Shown: in pieces, positions 29,443-40,812 of the stretch
Layout: each line of letters begins with the position of its first letter
How positions within the stretch are numbered: position 1 is the stretch's first letter
From: Chara braunii
Lineage: Eukaryota; Streptophyta; Charophyceae; Charales; Characeae
NCBI GenBank assembly: GCA_003427395.1
Contig: BFEA01000464.1
Location: forward strand, 1,085,906-1,127,540
Reading direction: 5' to 3'
DNA: 41,635 nucleotides
Position numbers and translations under genes: made by a program
Notes under the pieces: generated by a model
Database searches by the model: none
Seen by the model: the letters and a program-made list of their open reading frames with translations, nothing else
What the model was told of the DNA's origin: nothing

Positions 29443-31158
29443 TCATGACTCGCATGTCATCCGCTCCGCCAACGTGCCCCTTAGAATGAGCTCATCGCCT
29501 GTGGAACTCTTTATGCACACCGGCCGCAGGGGTCGTTGAATCCCGAGGTCCACGCAGTGGCGTACTCCGTCGGCTTCCACCTCCCACAACAGGTTGTCGT
29601 CAAATGGAATGTTTGCGTCGATGAGGGATGGCTACGAACTACTGCGGCAACGTCTCCATATTTGTCTTATGCGTTCGCAGAAACAACCTCCACTGTGACA
29701 TCCCCTTCAGCCTGCCAAAATCCCTTTCCACAACCCCTCTCGCCACCTTTTGCTTGTTGTCGAAGCACTCCTCCACAAGGTGCTGACCAATGCCTCCATA
29801 TGGAACAACAATCCATTCCGAAGGAGGATAGTCATAATTGTCGCCCAGCAAGTACCCGTTCGTTTGCACTTGGAAGGGGAGCATCACTGGCGGCCCCGAG
29901 AAAAGATTGTTGGCCTCCGCACGCGCCCACAAACTTGACATTTGGATCGCCCTGACGTTGTGGCAATTTCCTGGGTACCCCATGTGAACGTCCAGCACAC
30001 GTAAATTCAGATCGACGATTACCTGCGCGACAATTGAGAAACGCCGTTTACGATCGTAGTAGTCCTCGTTGGGCGCGTTCGCCAACTTGTCGATGTAGAT
30101 GTGAGTACAGTCGATGCACCTGTGGCAGTTCGCGAATCCTTTGTCAGTGAGTGCTCGAAGGATGACCGACTTGCGCACCCCCGTCGGCCATGATATCTTC
30201 TCCCTGTATACCTTCAGCAGCGTTGTCGTTACGTCCCGTATCGCCACCAGTTCAGAAGCTCTCCCAATCCCAAAGTTGCATGTGCTACTTTCGTACATCT
30301 CCCCCAATGCCCACCTGTATAACGCATAAGCGATGATGTGATCAGGCTGCAGGGGCTCCCTATAGAACCCCACACGCCTCTGTACACGAGGCGGCAAAGC
30401 TTCAGCGATCTCCCGAAACACACGTGGTGACATACGAAGCTTCTCCCCTAAGTACTCCTCTGTCGTGTCGTCGCATTGCCTGAGATCCTCCCATGCCCCA
30501 TCCGTCCTCCTTTTCATCCACCACCTCGGCGTCGCTTGTGAAAGGACACCGGAACCCATCGCGCAGCAAACCTGGAGTACAGCTTCGGTGATGGCCACGG
30601 TATCCAGCCCTTCGACAGGGACACGTCTTCCTTCTGTGCTCTCATTCCGCCCAATGCCCTCTCTTGGTGACAACGAAAGAGCATGGCCATCACGACCGCT
30701 GCAATGGCGGTCTTCTTGATGGTCGTCAACTTTGCACGTCCGACGTTGTCGCCGAACTCCATGGCCAATCGTGTTGCAAAGGTACTCAACACCCGACTGC
30801 AAAAGCCTACGAACGGGAGGACAACCACGATAACCTCAGCATGGAGTCCCCCACGACATTCCCTGCCTGTGCTGGACTCCACACATACACGCGGCAGCAG
30901 GAGGCGGCGATGGCGAATGACCTTTGCGGAGCGCTCACCAGACTGTGCACGAAGCACGACGACCCCACTGCGCCGCTGCAAATGCCCTATTTCACCGTTC
31001 GCCAGTACTGACGCCACATGTCCCATGTCGCTGTCGTCACGTCCAGCACCCGATTCGAAATTTGAATTTCGAACTGGGAGGGCCATTGGTATTTCTGTTG
31101 TTGTTTTTTCCGGTCGCCAGCGCCTTAAAAATTTTCCTGCCTTCGGCAGATGGACCAC
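29443..31158 (-). pseudogene. PIF/Harbinger (HARBI1-like, DDE_Tnp_4) transposase, two frameshifts
   Basis: This is a DDE nuclease that would cut and paste Harbinger elements in the nucleus. The central frame (stop at 29639) holds EEYLGEKLRMSPRVFREIAE, a helical region, then CIDCTHIYIDKL with the first catalytic Asp, GYPGNCHNVRAIQ, GYLLGDNYDYP with the second Asp, and VVERDFGRLKG with the catalytic Glu. The first box has Cys where most family members have Gly. After the stop, another frame carries a plausible C-terminus (SLIDANIPFDDNLLWEVEAD onward) to TGA at 29443-29445. The N-terminal region reads best in a third frame from 31158, joining near 30560. The relic lies inside its own right terminal repeat (31366). 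The separate Myb-like ORF of this superfamily was not found. Confidence 0.88.
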
Positions 31159-31365
31159 AGCATCGCGAGATGGACATCACCCAATGGACCAAGCCTCACC
31201 AAGGCATACAACCCAGGGGCGGCCAACTTTAATATTATGAACTGAGCCGCGGGGGGCCAAAACGAACTGTCCTCGGGAGACCACCCCGAGGATAGGTGGA
31301 ACGACAGCGGGAATTTCCTTCCAAACCCTGAAGCAAATTTCGTTTGACCCCGGGGACGCTGTAAG

Positions 31366-31382
31366 GAGTGTCTAACGAGCCC
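31366..31382 (-). repeat. Right terminal inverted repeat of the Harbinger element
   Basis: GAGTGTCTAACGAGCCC lies 208 bases upstream of the transposase start and matches the terminus of the 15516-16064 MITE at 15 of 17 positions. A corresponding left copy was not found down to the gap at 27470, so the element is probably truncated on the left. Confidence 0.65.
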
Positions 31383-31520
31383 CACAGCACCCCTTGTTGG
31401 AGACTGACAATGTGCTTTTTTCAGCCACAGTTTGGCAGGCCAAAGGCAGAGCTGCCTCCACAAAGGGGTCTTGACAAATGGATGCATATTTTTCCCCGCT
31501 TGAAAAACAAATATGTGGCC

Positions 31521-31668
31521 CGGGTTCCCAGCAGCACGTGCTTCTCCCCACAAATAAGAAGCGAGCCATCAACATGGCGACTCCCTACTATGAGCATGGG
31601 CTCTTATCCCTGCCTGTAGTAGGGGTCCTCCATCCCCATGTTTCAAAAAAAAAAAAATAAATAAAATG
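31521..31668 (+). mobile_element. SINE-like retroposon copy 2, poly-A tail
   Basis: GGGTTCCCAGCAGCACGTGC and CTCCCCACAAATAAGAAGCG match the core of the other copies. They are followed by CCTACTATGAGCATGGGCTC and an A-rich tail (31646-31668) with ATAAATAAA. Two poly-A-tailed copies in tandem orientation (this and 31931) suggest a retroposition hot spot or a partial duplication. Confidence 0.5.
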
Positions 31669-31930
31669 CAACTCATTTACATCCTCAACTTTTTGGGGTC
31701 AGGGTACTGGACCAAAATGGCTGGCAGCACCAGCCCAAGCGAGGCCCATGCCAGTTCATTCTTTTTTGCCGCACAGGGCACTTTCAGGCGCTGCTTCAGT
31801 AGCTGGGCGAGGTACTGGTGGTTTAGATGCATTGACTTAGAGGTAGTAAATGCAGGGCTGGCCGCTGAAGACCAGTGGAGATGTTTATGCTGGATGTTCA
31901 GAAAACAAAAAAAGGAAAAAAAAAGAGTGG

Positions 31931-32060
31931 AGATGCCAGCAGTTGCAGCTCCCCACCAACAAATGGAGCAACCAGAGGGATACCTACGAGAGGAGGCTGC
32001 TTCTCTCAGTGACACCCCCTCTAGTACCGGTCGCTTGCTTTTTAAAAAAAAAGAAAAAAG
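31931..32060 (+). mobile_element. SINE-like retroposon copy 3, poly-A tail
   Basis: GCCAGCAGTTGCAGCTCCCC and ACCAACAAATGGAGCAACC are the family core. The tail is AAAAAAAAAGAAAAAAG (32044-32060). The body between core and tail (CCTACGAGAGGAGGCTGCT) aligns with copy 2. It has no coding capacity. Confidence 0.5.
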
Positions 32061-33185
32061 ATCTGAATCACCTGATCACAGAGATGGTTTTTCATGGCAC
32101 AGATGCAGTATCGAACCTTGATCAGAGAGATCATGGTATTGATTTTTGCCCGAAATTGTGTGCTTTTCACGTTTTTGCCGACACCAAGTTCGAGTTTCAC
32201 CTATTCTGCTTCATCCACCCCTGTCACTGAAGAAGGGGAGTCCACCTAGTAGGAGAGGATTAAATTTTCCACAGGGGCCTGAGGAGGAGGAGGAGGAGGA
32301 GGAGGAGGAGGATAGTCACTCCTATCTGTTGACACGTGGATAATTGGAAAAAAAAAAAAAAAAAAGGAAGTGTGGATAGACCAGTGGATGGTTGGAGTTG
32401 ATGGCACCCGAAAAAAAAGTTGTGCAAATGCTGTTTTGTTTTGTTTGTTTTCTTTTGTTCTGTTTTGCTTTTTTTTTTTTTTTTTTGGTAGTTTTGTTTT
32501 GTTTTGTTATGTTTTTTAACTACACTAGGTTCTTCTCTCAAATTCTTTTTTTGTGCCTTTCACTACCTTCCTACCACTACTCCAAAGACTATGTAGACTC
32601 TGAGGGTACCTCTGCAAGCATCTCTGACTACAGCTGTTGGGGCGGGGGACAAATGGGCAAATACTGTTTCACTATCGAGAGCTGCTGTTCGGTCCAAGTT
32701 ACCTGCCCATTGGTAGGGTAATGGTCCTGAGTGCTGGTCACACTGAGGTAGGATAGTGGGATAGGGGGGTGCGCTAGCCTAAGGAGTATTGACGTGAGGA
32801 TGGGATGGGAGGTGGTCTCATATTCCAGGACACCCACGGCCTACTGCTCCAGGTGATCACTGTGTACACAGTGACTGGCCTATACAACACCATGGACTTC
32901 AAAAAAAATAGAAAAAAAAAAGAAAGAAAGATGACCAACAGCAATTATAAACGTTACAAAGGATGACACGAGCGTCAGCGAGCGAATGGAGGGCACCTGC
33001 TGGACTAAGTAAAAATGGGGGAAAGTTCCCCCTTCTTAAGCTCAATGCATCAAATCCATGGGGTAGTAAATGCAGGGCTAGCCCCTCAAGAGGAGTGGAG
33101 ACGGGAGATTCTGGATCTCAGGGAGAAGTTCAGTCCTCTGTCAAGGGGAGAGGATTCCCACAGAAGCCTGAGAAGGTGGAGGGTT

Positions 33186-33216
<31 letters not shown>

Positions 33217-33377
33217 GTTGAGAGGGGGAGGAAAATAGCCAAGTGGATGGTGGGAGTTGGTGCACCAGAGGCCAAGTCCCACTTACGGGTATCCTTCATT
33301 TCTGACCCCTTTTTTTATAACATCCTTGATTTCTGACCCCCTTTTTTTTAGAGAAAACTAGGGCCCGGTCAGGGTTA
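32061..33377. other. No gene seen; low-complexity tracts
   Basis: Runs include (GAG)n at 32281-32313, A-runs near 32350, T/GT-rich 32435-32515 and a T-run followed by more than 20 G at 33185-33219. GTAGTAAATGCAGGGCT occurs at both 31846 and 33065, a short duplicated block that continues with GTGGAGA words. No reading frame looks coding. Confidence 0.6.
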
Positions 33378-34300
33378 CAGTTTGGAGTCCAGTCCCCTCT
33401 GAAGTTTACACTGCAGGCCAAACTCCGCCGTCGCGTGGCTGTAGCAGGGCAGAGTTTGTCCCCTCTGAAGTTTACACTGCAGGCCAAACTCAGCCGTCGC
33501 GTGGCTGTAGCAGGGCAGAGTTTGTAAGGGCAGTCTAGTCATGCACGTTGGAGGGCCAGGCGCTGTATCTTTCCATGTTCTACGGAAAGATTCACTCTCG
33601 GTTTCCACGATTGATCTCCAAATGCCGAAAGCGAGAGTGGATCTTTGCCAGAACATGGAAAGATACAACTCCATGATTTTTGCCTTCTGTGCGACGGGAA
33701 TACGGGGGCCCAGCGGGATACACGGGCTGACAACACGGCAGAGGCCCTAGGGGAGACACGTGCTGACAACAACCCAGTTTGTCTTCTTTTTTTTTTTCTC
33801 TTTTTCTCCGACCTATGCGTGTCATCCTTGGGGCCTCGTGGCGGTGCATCTTTCCCTGTTGTAGCGGAAGATTCACTCTCTTTTTGCCTGGCTCCACTAC
33901 TCTCGAAATGTGCAAGACGAGAGTGAATCTTCCTGTAGAACATGGAAAGATACAGCGCTGTAATTTGTGTCTTTTGTGCATGTCAAGAATAGTGGAGCAA
34001 GGCCCTGTGTTTTGTTTTGTTTTTCTTTTTTTTTTTAATAAATCTAGGCCCATCGCATGGCTGGCCACGGCCGCGATGCCTTGCCCACATCGAGGTAAAA
34101 AAAAAAAAGAGAGAGCATCTCGTCGCGTGGTTGGGCAACGGCCGTGGATGTCTTGCCCACGGCCGAGATACAAAAAAAAAAAAAAAAAAAAACGCCACAT
34201 GCCGGACTGGACTGCAGTTGCAAACTCGACCTTGCGACTTTTGTGCATGTCAAGAGTTTCAACTGCAGTTGAAACTTGGGACGGTACTGGACTCCAAACA
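33378..34300. repeat. Nested inverted-repeat (foldback) cluster
   Basis: Three levels of inverted symmetry lie inside one another. The outer pair is TTTGGAGTCCAGT at 33381 and its complement ending at 34296, continuing through AAGTTT..ACTGCAG. The middle pair is GCGCTGTATCTTTCCATG (33560-33577) and its complement ending at 33958. Inside are two complete small hairpins: 33565-33666, with 36-base arms, and 33846-33953, with 35-base arms. Both carry GATTCACTCTC in the arms. T-runs lie in the left half and A-runs in the right half, and 34040-34185 holds a further diverged duplication. No ORF is credible. Confidence 0.75.
33394..33525 (+). repeat. 66-bp tandem duplication
   Basis: Two units begin CCCCTCTGAAGTTTACACTG at 33394 and 33460 and differ at one visible position. 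Each unit contains the inverted words AAACTC and GAGTTT, so each can form its own small stem. It lies at the left edge of the foldback cluster. Confidence 0.9.
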
Positions 34301-34689
34301 GGCAGTTCCAAATGCATTTACAAACTGCCCCACCCGGGATGGTGTCTGCCTTGCTTTTATGTCTACGCTCCTCAGGTGGTAGTGGCTGAACTCCTATCCC
34401 TGGTGTCTGCAACCCCCCTTATTCATGTTTCTTACGGTTGTGGGCTTTCTCCTTTTTAGACTCGGGTGTCCGTTGTCCCGTGGAGCTGCTAGTGATTCCC
34501 CTCCCTTCTTAGAGCACCCCGTATTCGTTAGCCCAGCCCCGGTCTGCAGCCCCCCATTTAAAATAGCCTTTAAAAGCTAGAAACTGACAAAAGCCTAGTG
34601 TGTGTGGAGCTTGTATGACAGAGATGACTGGGGACATACAATGCAGGACCTGGTAATGCCTACTCTGGCTTTAGGAAGATTATCCAGTA

Positions 34690-36980
34690 TCGAATGCAGC
34701 CGTTCGCCCAGCGGGGCTTGCATCACAGCGTCGCCGATGATCTACGGTCCTCATAAAGGCTAACAGATCTTCAATAAACGCCCTCCTGAACACCATTCAG
34801 ATCTTCTCCGTCGCCTCCGATATGGTGGTCAATTGGGGATCCGTGGTTACACCCCGGGGGGGAGCCCCCGCCGCTGGAGCCGGCCGTGTCATGGAAACAA
34901 AAAGAGGAAGCAATCAGAATACTGGGCGTCCGCCTCACGGCGTTGGGACCCCAGAGGGACCATGGGGCGTCGCTGGTGGAAGAAACCCTGGCATCCCTTG
35001 CAAGTTGGAAAGGTCTGCATACCTCCATTGTGGGCAGGGCCCTGGCGATAAACACAGCAATCTTTTCGACCATCTGGTACAAGGCGGCATGCTGGCCGGT
35101 CCACCCTAAACACTTGCAAAAACTGAGAAGGGCGGCAGCGGCCTACATTTGGAAAAACGACCATGATGATCAGACTTTCATATCCAGAATCGCATGGAAA
35201 TACATAGCTCAACCACGAGCGCAGGGAGGGTTGGCGGTGCTAGACCCGGAGGACCAACTGAGGGCCCTCTCATTCAAAGTCATTATCCATTTCCTCTTGG
35301 GAAATGACATACAGTGGGTACCATATGCACAAATCCAAAGTGCCAACTTGGCACTCTCCTCCCCAGTAGAAAAACCTGTGCACCCCTTGCAGTGGTTTAC
35401 CAACCCGGCATGGAATGTGCCCGGCCCCTTCGTGAGAGAAGGAGACAGTTCTCCACAAAATCGGGCCAGAATGGATACCGCAAACGACCCACTGTGGCCC
35501 GGCCTGATCAAACTATGGAGAACAATGGGCCCATCCCCCCTCCCCCCCGCAACTCCGGTGGCAGGAAATAAGAAGACAACCTCTCTTCGGAAACCCGGGT
35601 ATAGTAGACGACAACGGAACCTCGCTGCAACTCACAACGGGATCCCATGGAGGTCGTGGGTGGCCAAAGGGATATTCACGATAGGTGACTTATGGGACGA
35701 CAGGAGGGGCCAATGGAAAACTGAAGAACAACTAAAACATCAACTCAAGCATGTGCAAAGGAAGACTAAGAAACTTGAGTCTGTTCAAGTGGCCATCCCC
35801 CTCGCCTGGCAAGCAGCATTAAAAAAAGGCCCGACGATTGAGAAGCATGATTGGTAGTGCGCTACGATACCCTCCACACCCGAAAAACGGTATGGAAAGT
35901 GGTCGAGAAGAGGGACAGCAATGTCTGCCTCGAAGCCTACCAGGTAATCGACCAACAAGCCAAATGCGTCAGACTGCTCAGGTTCGACGAGGAGGATACA
36001 ATAACCAGTTGGTCCGGCCTGGTGAGAATCAGAGTTATCGAGGGTGCTGATCACACACACCACGCGTTTGAGCCAGCCACCCTCATTTGCGCTCTCCCTT
36101 TCGACCCTGCTGAGTGGGAATGGCCACAGATGGGGGAACACAAACTACAAAAATTATGGCAATACACAGTCAAACAGGGGTATCGCATATTGCACCCAAA
36201 ACACCCAGCGGCTCGAATAATCCAAAACAGATGGGAGAGAGACTTGGTGCTCCCCAGCGTAGACTGGGGTCAACTCATGTGGCGCCATACTCAGATATAA
36301 TGCCTACATCGCTAGAGCCCTCCAATGGCAAATCCTATACCGATGCCTCCCCACTCCAGACTGGATCGTATCAAGAACACAGCTGGAGCAGAGAGGATGT
36401 CTCTCTCCGATCTGCACATACTGTGGCAGGTCCACCCAACCCATGAGAGCCACATTGGAACACTGTCTCCTGGCCTGCCCGATGGCTGCCCAGATCTGGT
36501 CCAGGAGATGGTGGGACGCGGCCTGGTACACCCCGACGGGCTCCTGATACCCGTGGGACCTGCCGCTGCTCCTCCTTGGAAAACATATAGGCGTCCCCCC
36601 CCAGTGGTCCCCATATGAGACCAATACCTTCCAAACAACCAGGTTGGAGTTTCTCATGGTTGTCTGGAGAGCACGCTGTGCATTTGAAAGACACACAAAT
36701 GCCTTTGGTTACATCCAGGCCAAGGAACATATGGCGGACTATCTCCACGTCACAACCAAAGCGGCGTGGGACAAACTCAAAGCCGCGATAAAATTGATTG
36801 AACAGGACCCGCTCCTGTCAACATCATAAAAAAAAACAGAAAGTGGAGGAAGCCACGACCCGATTATCGGAACAGTGGTTGGGCCCCCGGAAAGCCTTGG
36901 CCGACATAGATGACTCACAAATCAAATGGAAACACTGGAGAGTGGATGAAAGAAACTGGCCGTTTAGGTCGCTCGCTGAG
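34690..36980 (+). pseudogene. LINE (non-LTR retrotransposon) 3' half: RT end and zinc knuckle
   Basis: This is the C-terminal half of a LINE ORF2, the enzyme for target-primed reverse transcription. The RT catalytic box survives only as VADD near 34733, where F/YADD is expected. It is followed by a segment like INALLNTIQIFSVASDMV. The main open frame (34886-35857) has EAIRILGVRLT, ASWKGLHTSIVGRALAINTA, YKAACWPVHPKHLQKLRRA and AQPRAQGGLAVLD, the order seen in plant LINE thumb regions. A frame change near 35850 leads to 36300, and another near 36290 to the zf-RVT-type knuckle CTYC..EHCLLAC (36412-36485). A TGA at 36544 and a slip in an A-run at 36829 complete the damage. The 5' half is missing, as in most LINE insertions. 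Confidence 0.87.
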
Positions 36981-38168
36981 TTCCCGGTCCCATTTGCCTC
37001 CACCCCCCCATCCTTTGTCCTCGTCCAATGACCCCCCTCCCCCCCTCCACTCAGCCCTTCCCCTCCCCCCCTTTCTCTCGGCATCCCGGCAGCCAGTGGC
37101 GGAAGAGATGAGAGGCAGCCCAGACTCTGCCTGCGGCCGGACATAAATCCCGCTCACCTCACACAGCAAGTCTACGACTGGAGGCGGGGCCAACTTCCTG
37201 GCTAAAGCATTGGGGATTTGACAGGAGTGAATACAACAGGGAGGAAGGTGGGCCTGGGACTGGAAGTGCGGGGCGGGAACGGGCGACTGAAAAGTCAGAC
37301 GTGTTTGATGGCCTCCAAAACGTTCGATTTCATGGTCGCATCTGCAAACGAGTCACAGAGATGGAATGAAATTGAAGTTGGCCGATACCCACTTCTTCCA
37401 CCCTACCGTCTTCACCCGAATAGGACACCCGGTCATTATAGCTGTATTTGGCACAACTTTCAGCCCAGATACGGCGATAATTGCCAGGCGTTCTATTTGG
37501 GTGAAGACGGTAGTATGGTTAGTGCCAATGATGACCCACTGGTACCCACGCTCAACTGCAGTCAACAAGCACCTGAGTTTTTCAACATAGCCTGCATAAA
37601 TGCCTTTCCAAATCCAGGTACAATTTTGTCGTCGGCTGAAGGCACGCTGTGTGAAAGTTCATTTCACCCTCCAAGGTCCAAGCTAGATATCCCTGGAATT
37701 GATTAGTGAGTGGTTGGTGACTAGCCGGTTGACAATGTGCGTTATATACCTTCTATTCGAAGAAGGGGTGGAGGGGGATGGATCGCGGTGGTGGGTCTTG
37801 ATCGCAATGATCGGCTTTCATATGCATGACATTGTGCATTTATCTGACTATCACTGCATGCTGGGGTGGGGGTGTAGAAGGATGGGTGGCCATGGAGTCT
37901 TTGTGTGCTGGGTGTTAATGGATGTCAGAGGGGCATTTCGTGCTGGCCACCATCTGGCCCCTAGTACCTTAGTCATTTGGTAGACCCCTCTTCAGACCCC
38001 TCTTCAGTCCCGTGCTGGTTATGTTGTTAATACGACCTAGAGGTTCTAGTAGCCTATTACCATGTAGGTTTACGGCCTCCGCCATTCGTCTTCTAGTAGA
38101 CCCCTCTCAAGTCAGTTGAGGTTACACAGCTGTTGTTGCGGTAGTTGTTGGTTGTGAATCATGTGAAG
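36981..38168. other. No gene seen apart from the hairpin at 37403
   Basis: This is LINE 3' flank and simple sequence. A 162-codon frame at 37218-37706 runs through the hairpin and shows no motif. GACCCCTCTTCA is repeated in tandem at 37983 and 37996. Gene structure could not be supported. Confidence 0.5.
37403..37513. repeat. 110-bp hairpin family, copy 2
   Basis: Left arm CTACCGTCTTCACCCGAATA and right arm, inverted, CTACCGTCTTCACCCAAATA are almost identical. Pairing continues through GGTCATTATAGC.GTAT to a short loop near 37455-37465. It is the most symmetrical of the three copies. Confidence 0.78.
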
Positions 38169-38285
38169 GTACTCTAGCAGCAATTTCGTCAAAATGGACA
38201 TTTTATACTTTTTGAAAGAAATTGAAACCAACTAAAATTGGCCCAATTTAGGTCGAAATTTTTAGCTCCTGAGGGTATGGCGTTC

Positions 38286-38450
38286 TTAAACCACCAGTAC
38301 TTCCTAGAGTCGTGCCCGTTAACGCGCCACGATTTTAGGAAACGTACTCGCTACTACAGGAGCACCCGAATTCATCCGACTAGAAACGTTTCTACTCTAC
38401 TTTCTTCTTGCGCCCGCCAAGTACTGGTGGTTTAAACAACCAGTACTTGG
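38286..38450. mobile_element. Small element with TTAAACCACCAGTACTT ends
   Basis: TTAAACCACCAGTACTT (38286-38302) is repeated inverted at 38419-38435. Directly after it the same word starts again in the first orientation, so 38417-38450 is a 34-bp palindrome with two mismatches. TTAA borders both ends. The terminal word also occurs at 12289-12309 and 31809-31825. Confidence 0.55.
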
Positions 38451-38513
38451 CCCATATGTCGGCCGTTAACGCCCCGCAAGTTTCGGAGGCCAGGGGTACC
38501 AGAGCTGAAAGGC

Positions 38514-38680
38514 TTTTTTTTTTTTCTTTTTTTTTTTTTTAAACAACCCCACGGTGATAGTGGTGCTGATAGGAGCAGCCACCGCTACCACCCGGGAAGG
38601 GGCTCCGTCTATTGGTGGGGAGCATCACCTGCTGGAAAGCGGGTCCAGCGTCCCATATACAAAACCTCAATCAGAGAAAC
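38514..38680 (-). mobile_element. SINE-like retroposon copy 4, poly-A tail
   Basis: On the minus strand: GGACCCGCTTTCCAGCAGG, CTCCCCACCAATAGACGGAG, about 70 bases, then a tail of A with one G (38514-38540). It is closest to copy 1. It lies inside the Mutator-like element and so was inserted after it, or was captured by it. Confidence 0.55.
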
Positions 38681-39025
38681 AATGTAGAGAACCCTTGCCA
38701 GCATTGATTACCTTGGAGTCCAGGGGATTGACTGAGCAAGGTGTTGGAAAACGGGAAATTGGAAGAAGGAAGAGAACCTCTTCACCCTGAATCAGGCGCC
38801 TGATACCTGCTACAAAACCTAGTTCCTCCCTTCCCCCATCTGAGCAGTTGTTCCCCTTACCCCGGATGAAACTGGGATCCAGGCCCCCTATTCCCCATAC
38901 CACCCCAGCTCTACCATACTGTTGGAAGGAGGGGGGAAGGGGTCTGGGAAGTCATTAACCGTTCTCATTGGGATTGTGGCATCCACCTGGGTCCACTCGT
39001 GAAAGATCAGCCGGTAGTGCTTGCG

Positions 39026-39568
39026 TTACCCTTTCCCCTCATTGTCATTCCCCTGATCCCCATTTCCTCCTACCCGTTCTACTCTCCCCATCTTTCCCCC
39101 ATGTTTCCCCCCGAGCCAGTTTGCACTGAAGTCCTGAATTCTCTGACTTATTTCCTTTTGTGTTTGTAAGTGACTGATCTGTGATTTAGCTTCTTCCAAT
39201 TGTGTTGTTATTCCTATTTGGATTTGCTGCTGTATGGTTTCTGTGAATTCCGGCCCTTCCAATCTCAACCCCTCCATCTCGTATGTGCAGCGGCGACTCC
39301 AAAGTGCCCATATTACTACCCTGCGTCCGAGTTCAAAGAGGTTTTGGGTGAAGGCATCTGCTTGTTCCGCGGACCATGGTTCTAACAGTAATGCCGTCCA
39401 GTCCCATGGCCAGGGTGCTGTTGTTTCTAGCTGGTTCCAGATCCTGTCCCACCAGCGCCAGAGCCAGACTGCCCCCGGGCCGGACCTGAAAGGCTGACGC
39501 CGCCAGCCAAAACAATTTTTTTTGTTTCGCTGGCGGGTCGGCACGCATGCAGCTAAGTCCAGATACAT
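39026..39568 (-). pseudogene. LINE ORF2 C-terminal fragment inside the Mutator-like element
   Basis: A 180-codon minus-strand frame with coding character: AVWLWRWWDRIWNQLE, ALLLEPWSAEQADAF, then ELGRRVVIWALWSRRCTYE and a long Gln/Glu-rich helix (TETIQQQIQIGITTQLEEAK). The RRV.IWALW.RRC..E pattern parallels FLMVVWRARCAFERHTN at 36652-36705 in the LINE, so this is most likely the tail of a related LINE ORF2. No RT domain is present. The Gln/Glu-rich segment probably forms a coiled coil. Confidence 0.6.
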
Positions 39569-39707
39569 CCAGGGTAAGAACGCCGGCCCTCGAGAGCTAA
39601 AAATTTAGACCTAAATCGGGCCAATTTAGTCGATTTCAATTTCGTTCAAAAATTTAAAAATAAATGTCCATTTTGACGAAATTGCGGACAGTGTACTCTA
39701 GCATCTG

Positions 39708-39975
39708 TCATCAGTAGGCACAGGGCCACCACCCGTCCCGATACCTCGGTCATCAAATAGACTCCAGCACTCATTGTAGTTCTATCTGCCATCACCGAGA
39801 GCAGCTTTGCGCACCGTCATCAATAGGTACACGACCACCATCCGCTCCCATACCTCTGCCATCAACTTGTCAATGGAAGCAATAAATCCCCCTTGTCCAT
39901 CCCACGTGCGTCCCTGTCCCCCAAAGCAAGGCGGTTTGGCCACCATCCCCTCCCATAACTCTCTCATCAACTGGG
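39708..39975. repeat. Diverged tandem repeat, about 110-bp period
   Basis: Three diverged units share CATCA.TAGG.ACA..GCCACCA and TCCCATACCTC..CATCAA-type words at about 39708, 39817 and 39928. GGAAGCAA..AATCCC and AATCCCCCTTG also recur (39878-39896 and 40001-40035). No gene was found. Confidence 0.6.
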
Positions 39976-40193
39976 CTCACTCTGGTCTATTTGTCAAGGG
40001 AAGCAAGCAATCCCTCTGCTACAAATCCCCCTTGACTATCCTACCTGGGGCCATGTACCCCAACGCAAGGTAGGAACCTAACGGACTGCGTGATCTTCCA
40101 CTCCACTAGGCCTACCTTTTGTGTGCTCAGTGCACGTCCACAAGTGAATGCGGACAGCGACAAAGACCAGGTGCATTCTAACTACCGGCTTAA

Positions 40194-40812
<619 letters not shown>

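Larger units (their letters stand above)
38180..39692. mobile_element. Mutator-like element, non-autonomous, 11-bp target duplication
   Basis: The 89-base left arm (38180-38268, beginning GCAATTTCGTCAAAATGGAC) is repeated inverted at 39594-39685, with small indels in the AT-rich middle. GTACTCTAGCA occurs immediately left (38169-38179) and, seven bases beyond the right arm, at 39693-39703. Long terminal repeats and an 11-bp duplication are the Mutator pattern. There is no transposase. The interior carries an AAACCACCAG-ended MITE, a SINE-like copy and a minus-strand LINE fragment. Confidence 0.8.

Noticed and set aside
36118-36748. Minus-strand frames of 100-130 codons opposite the LINE.
   Set aside because: They are shadows of the plus-strand zinc-knuckle region, which carries the recognisable Cys/His pattern.
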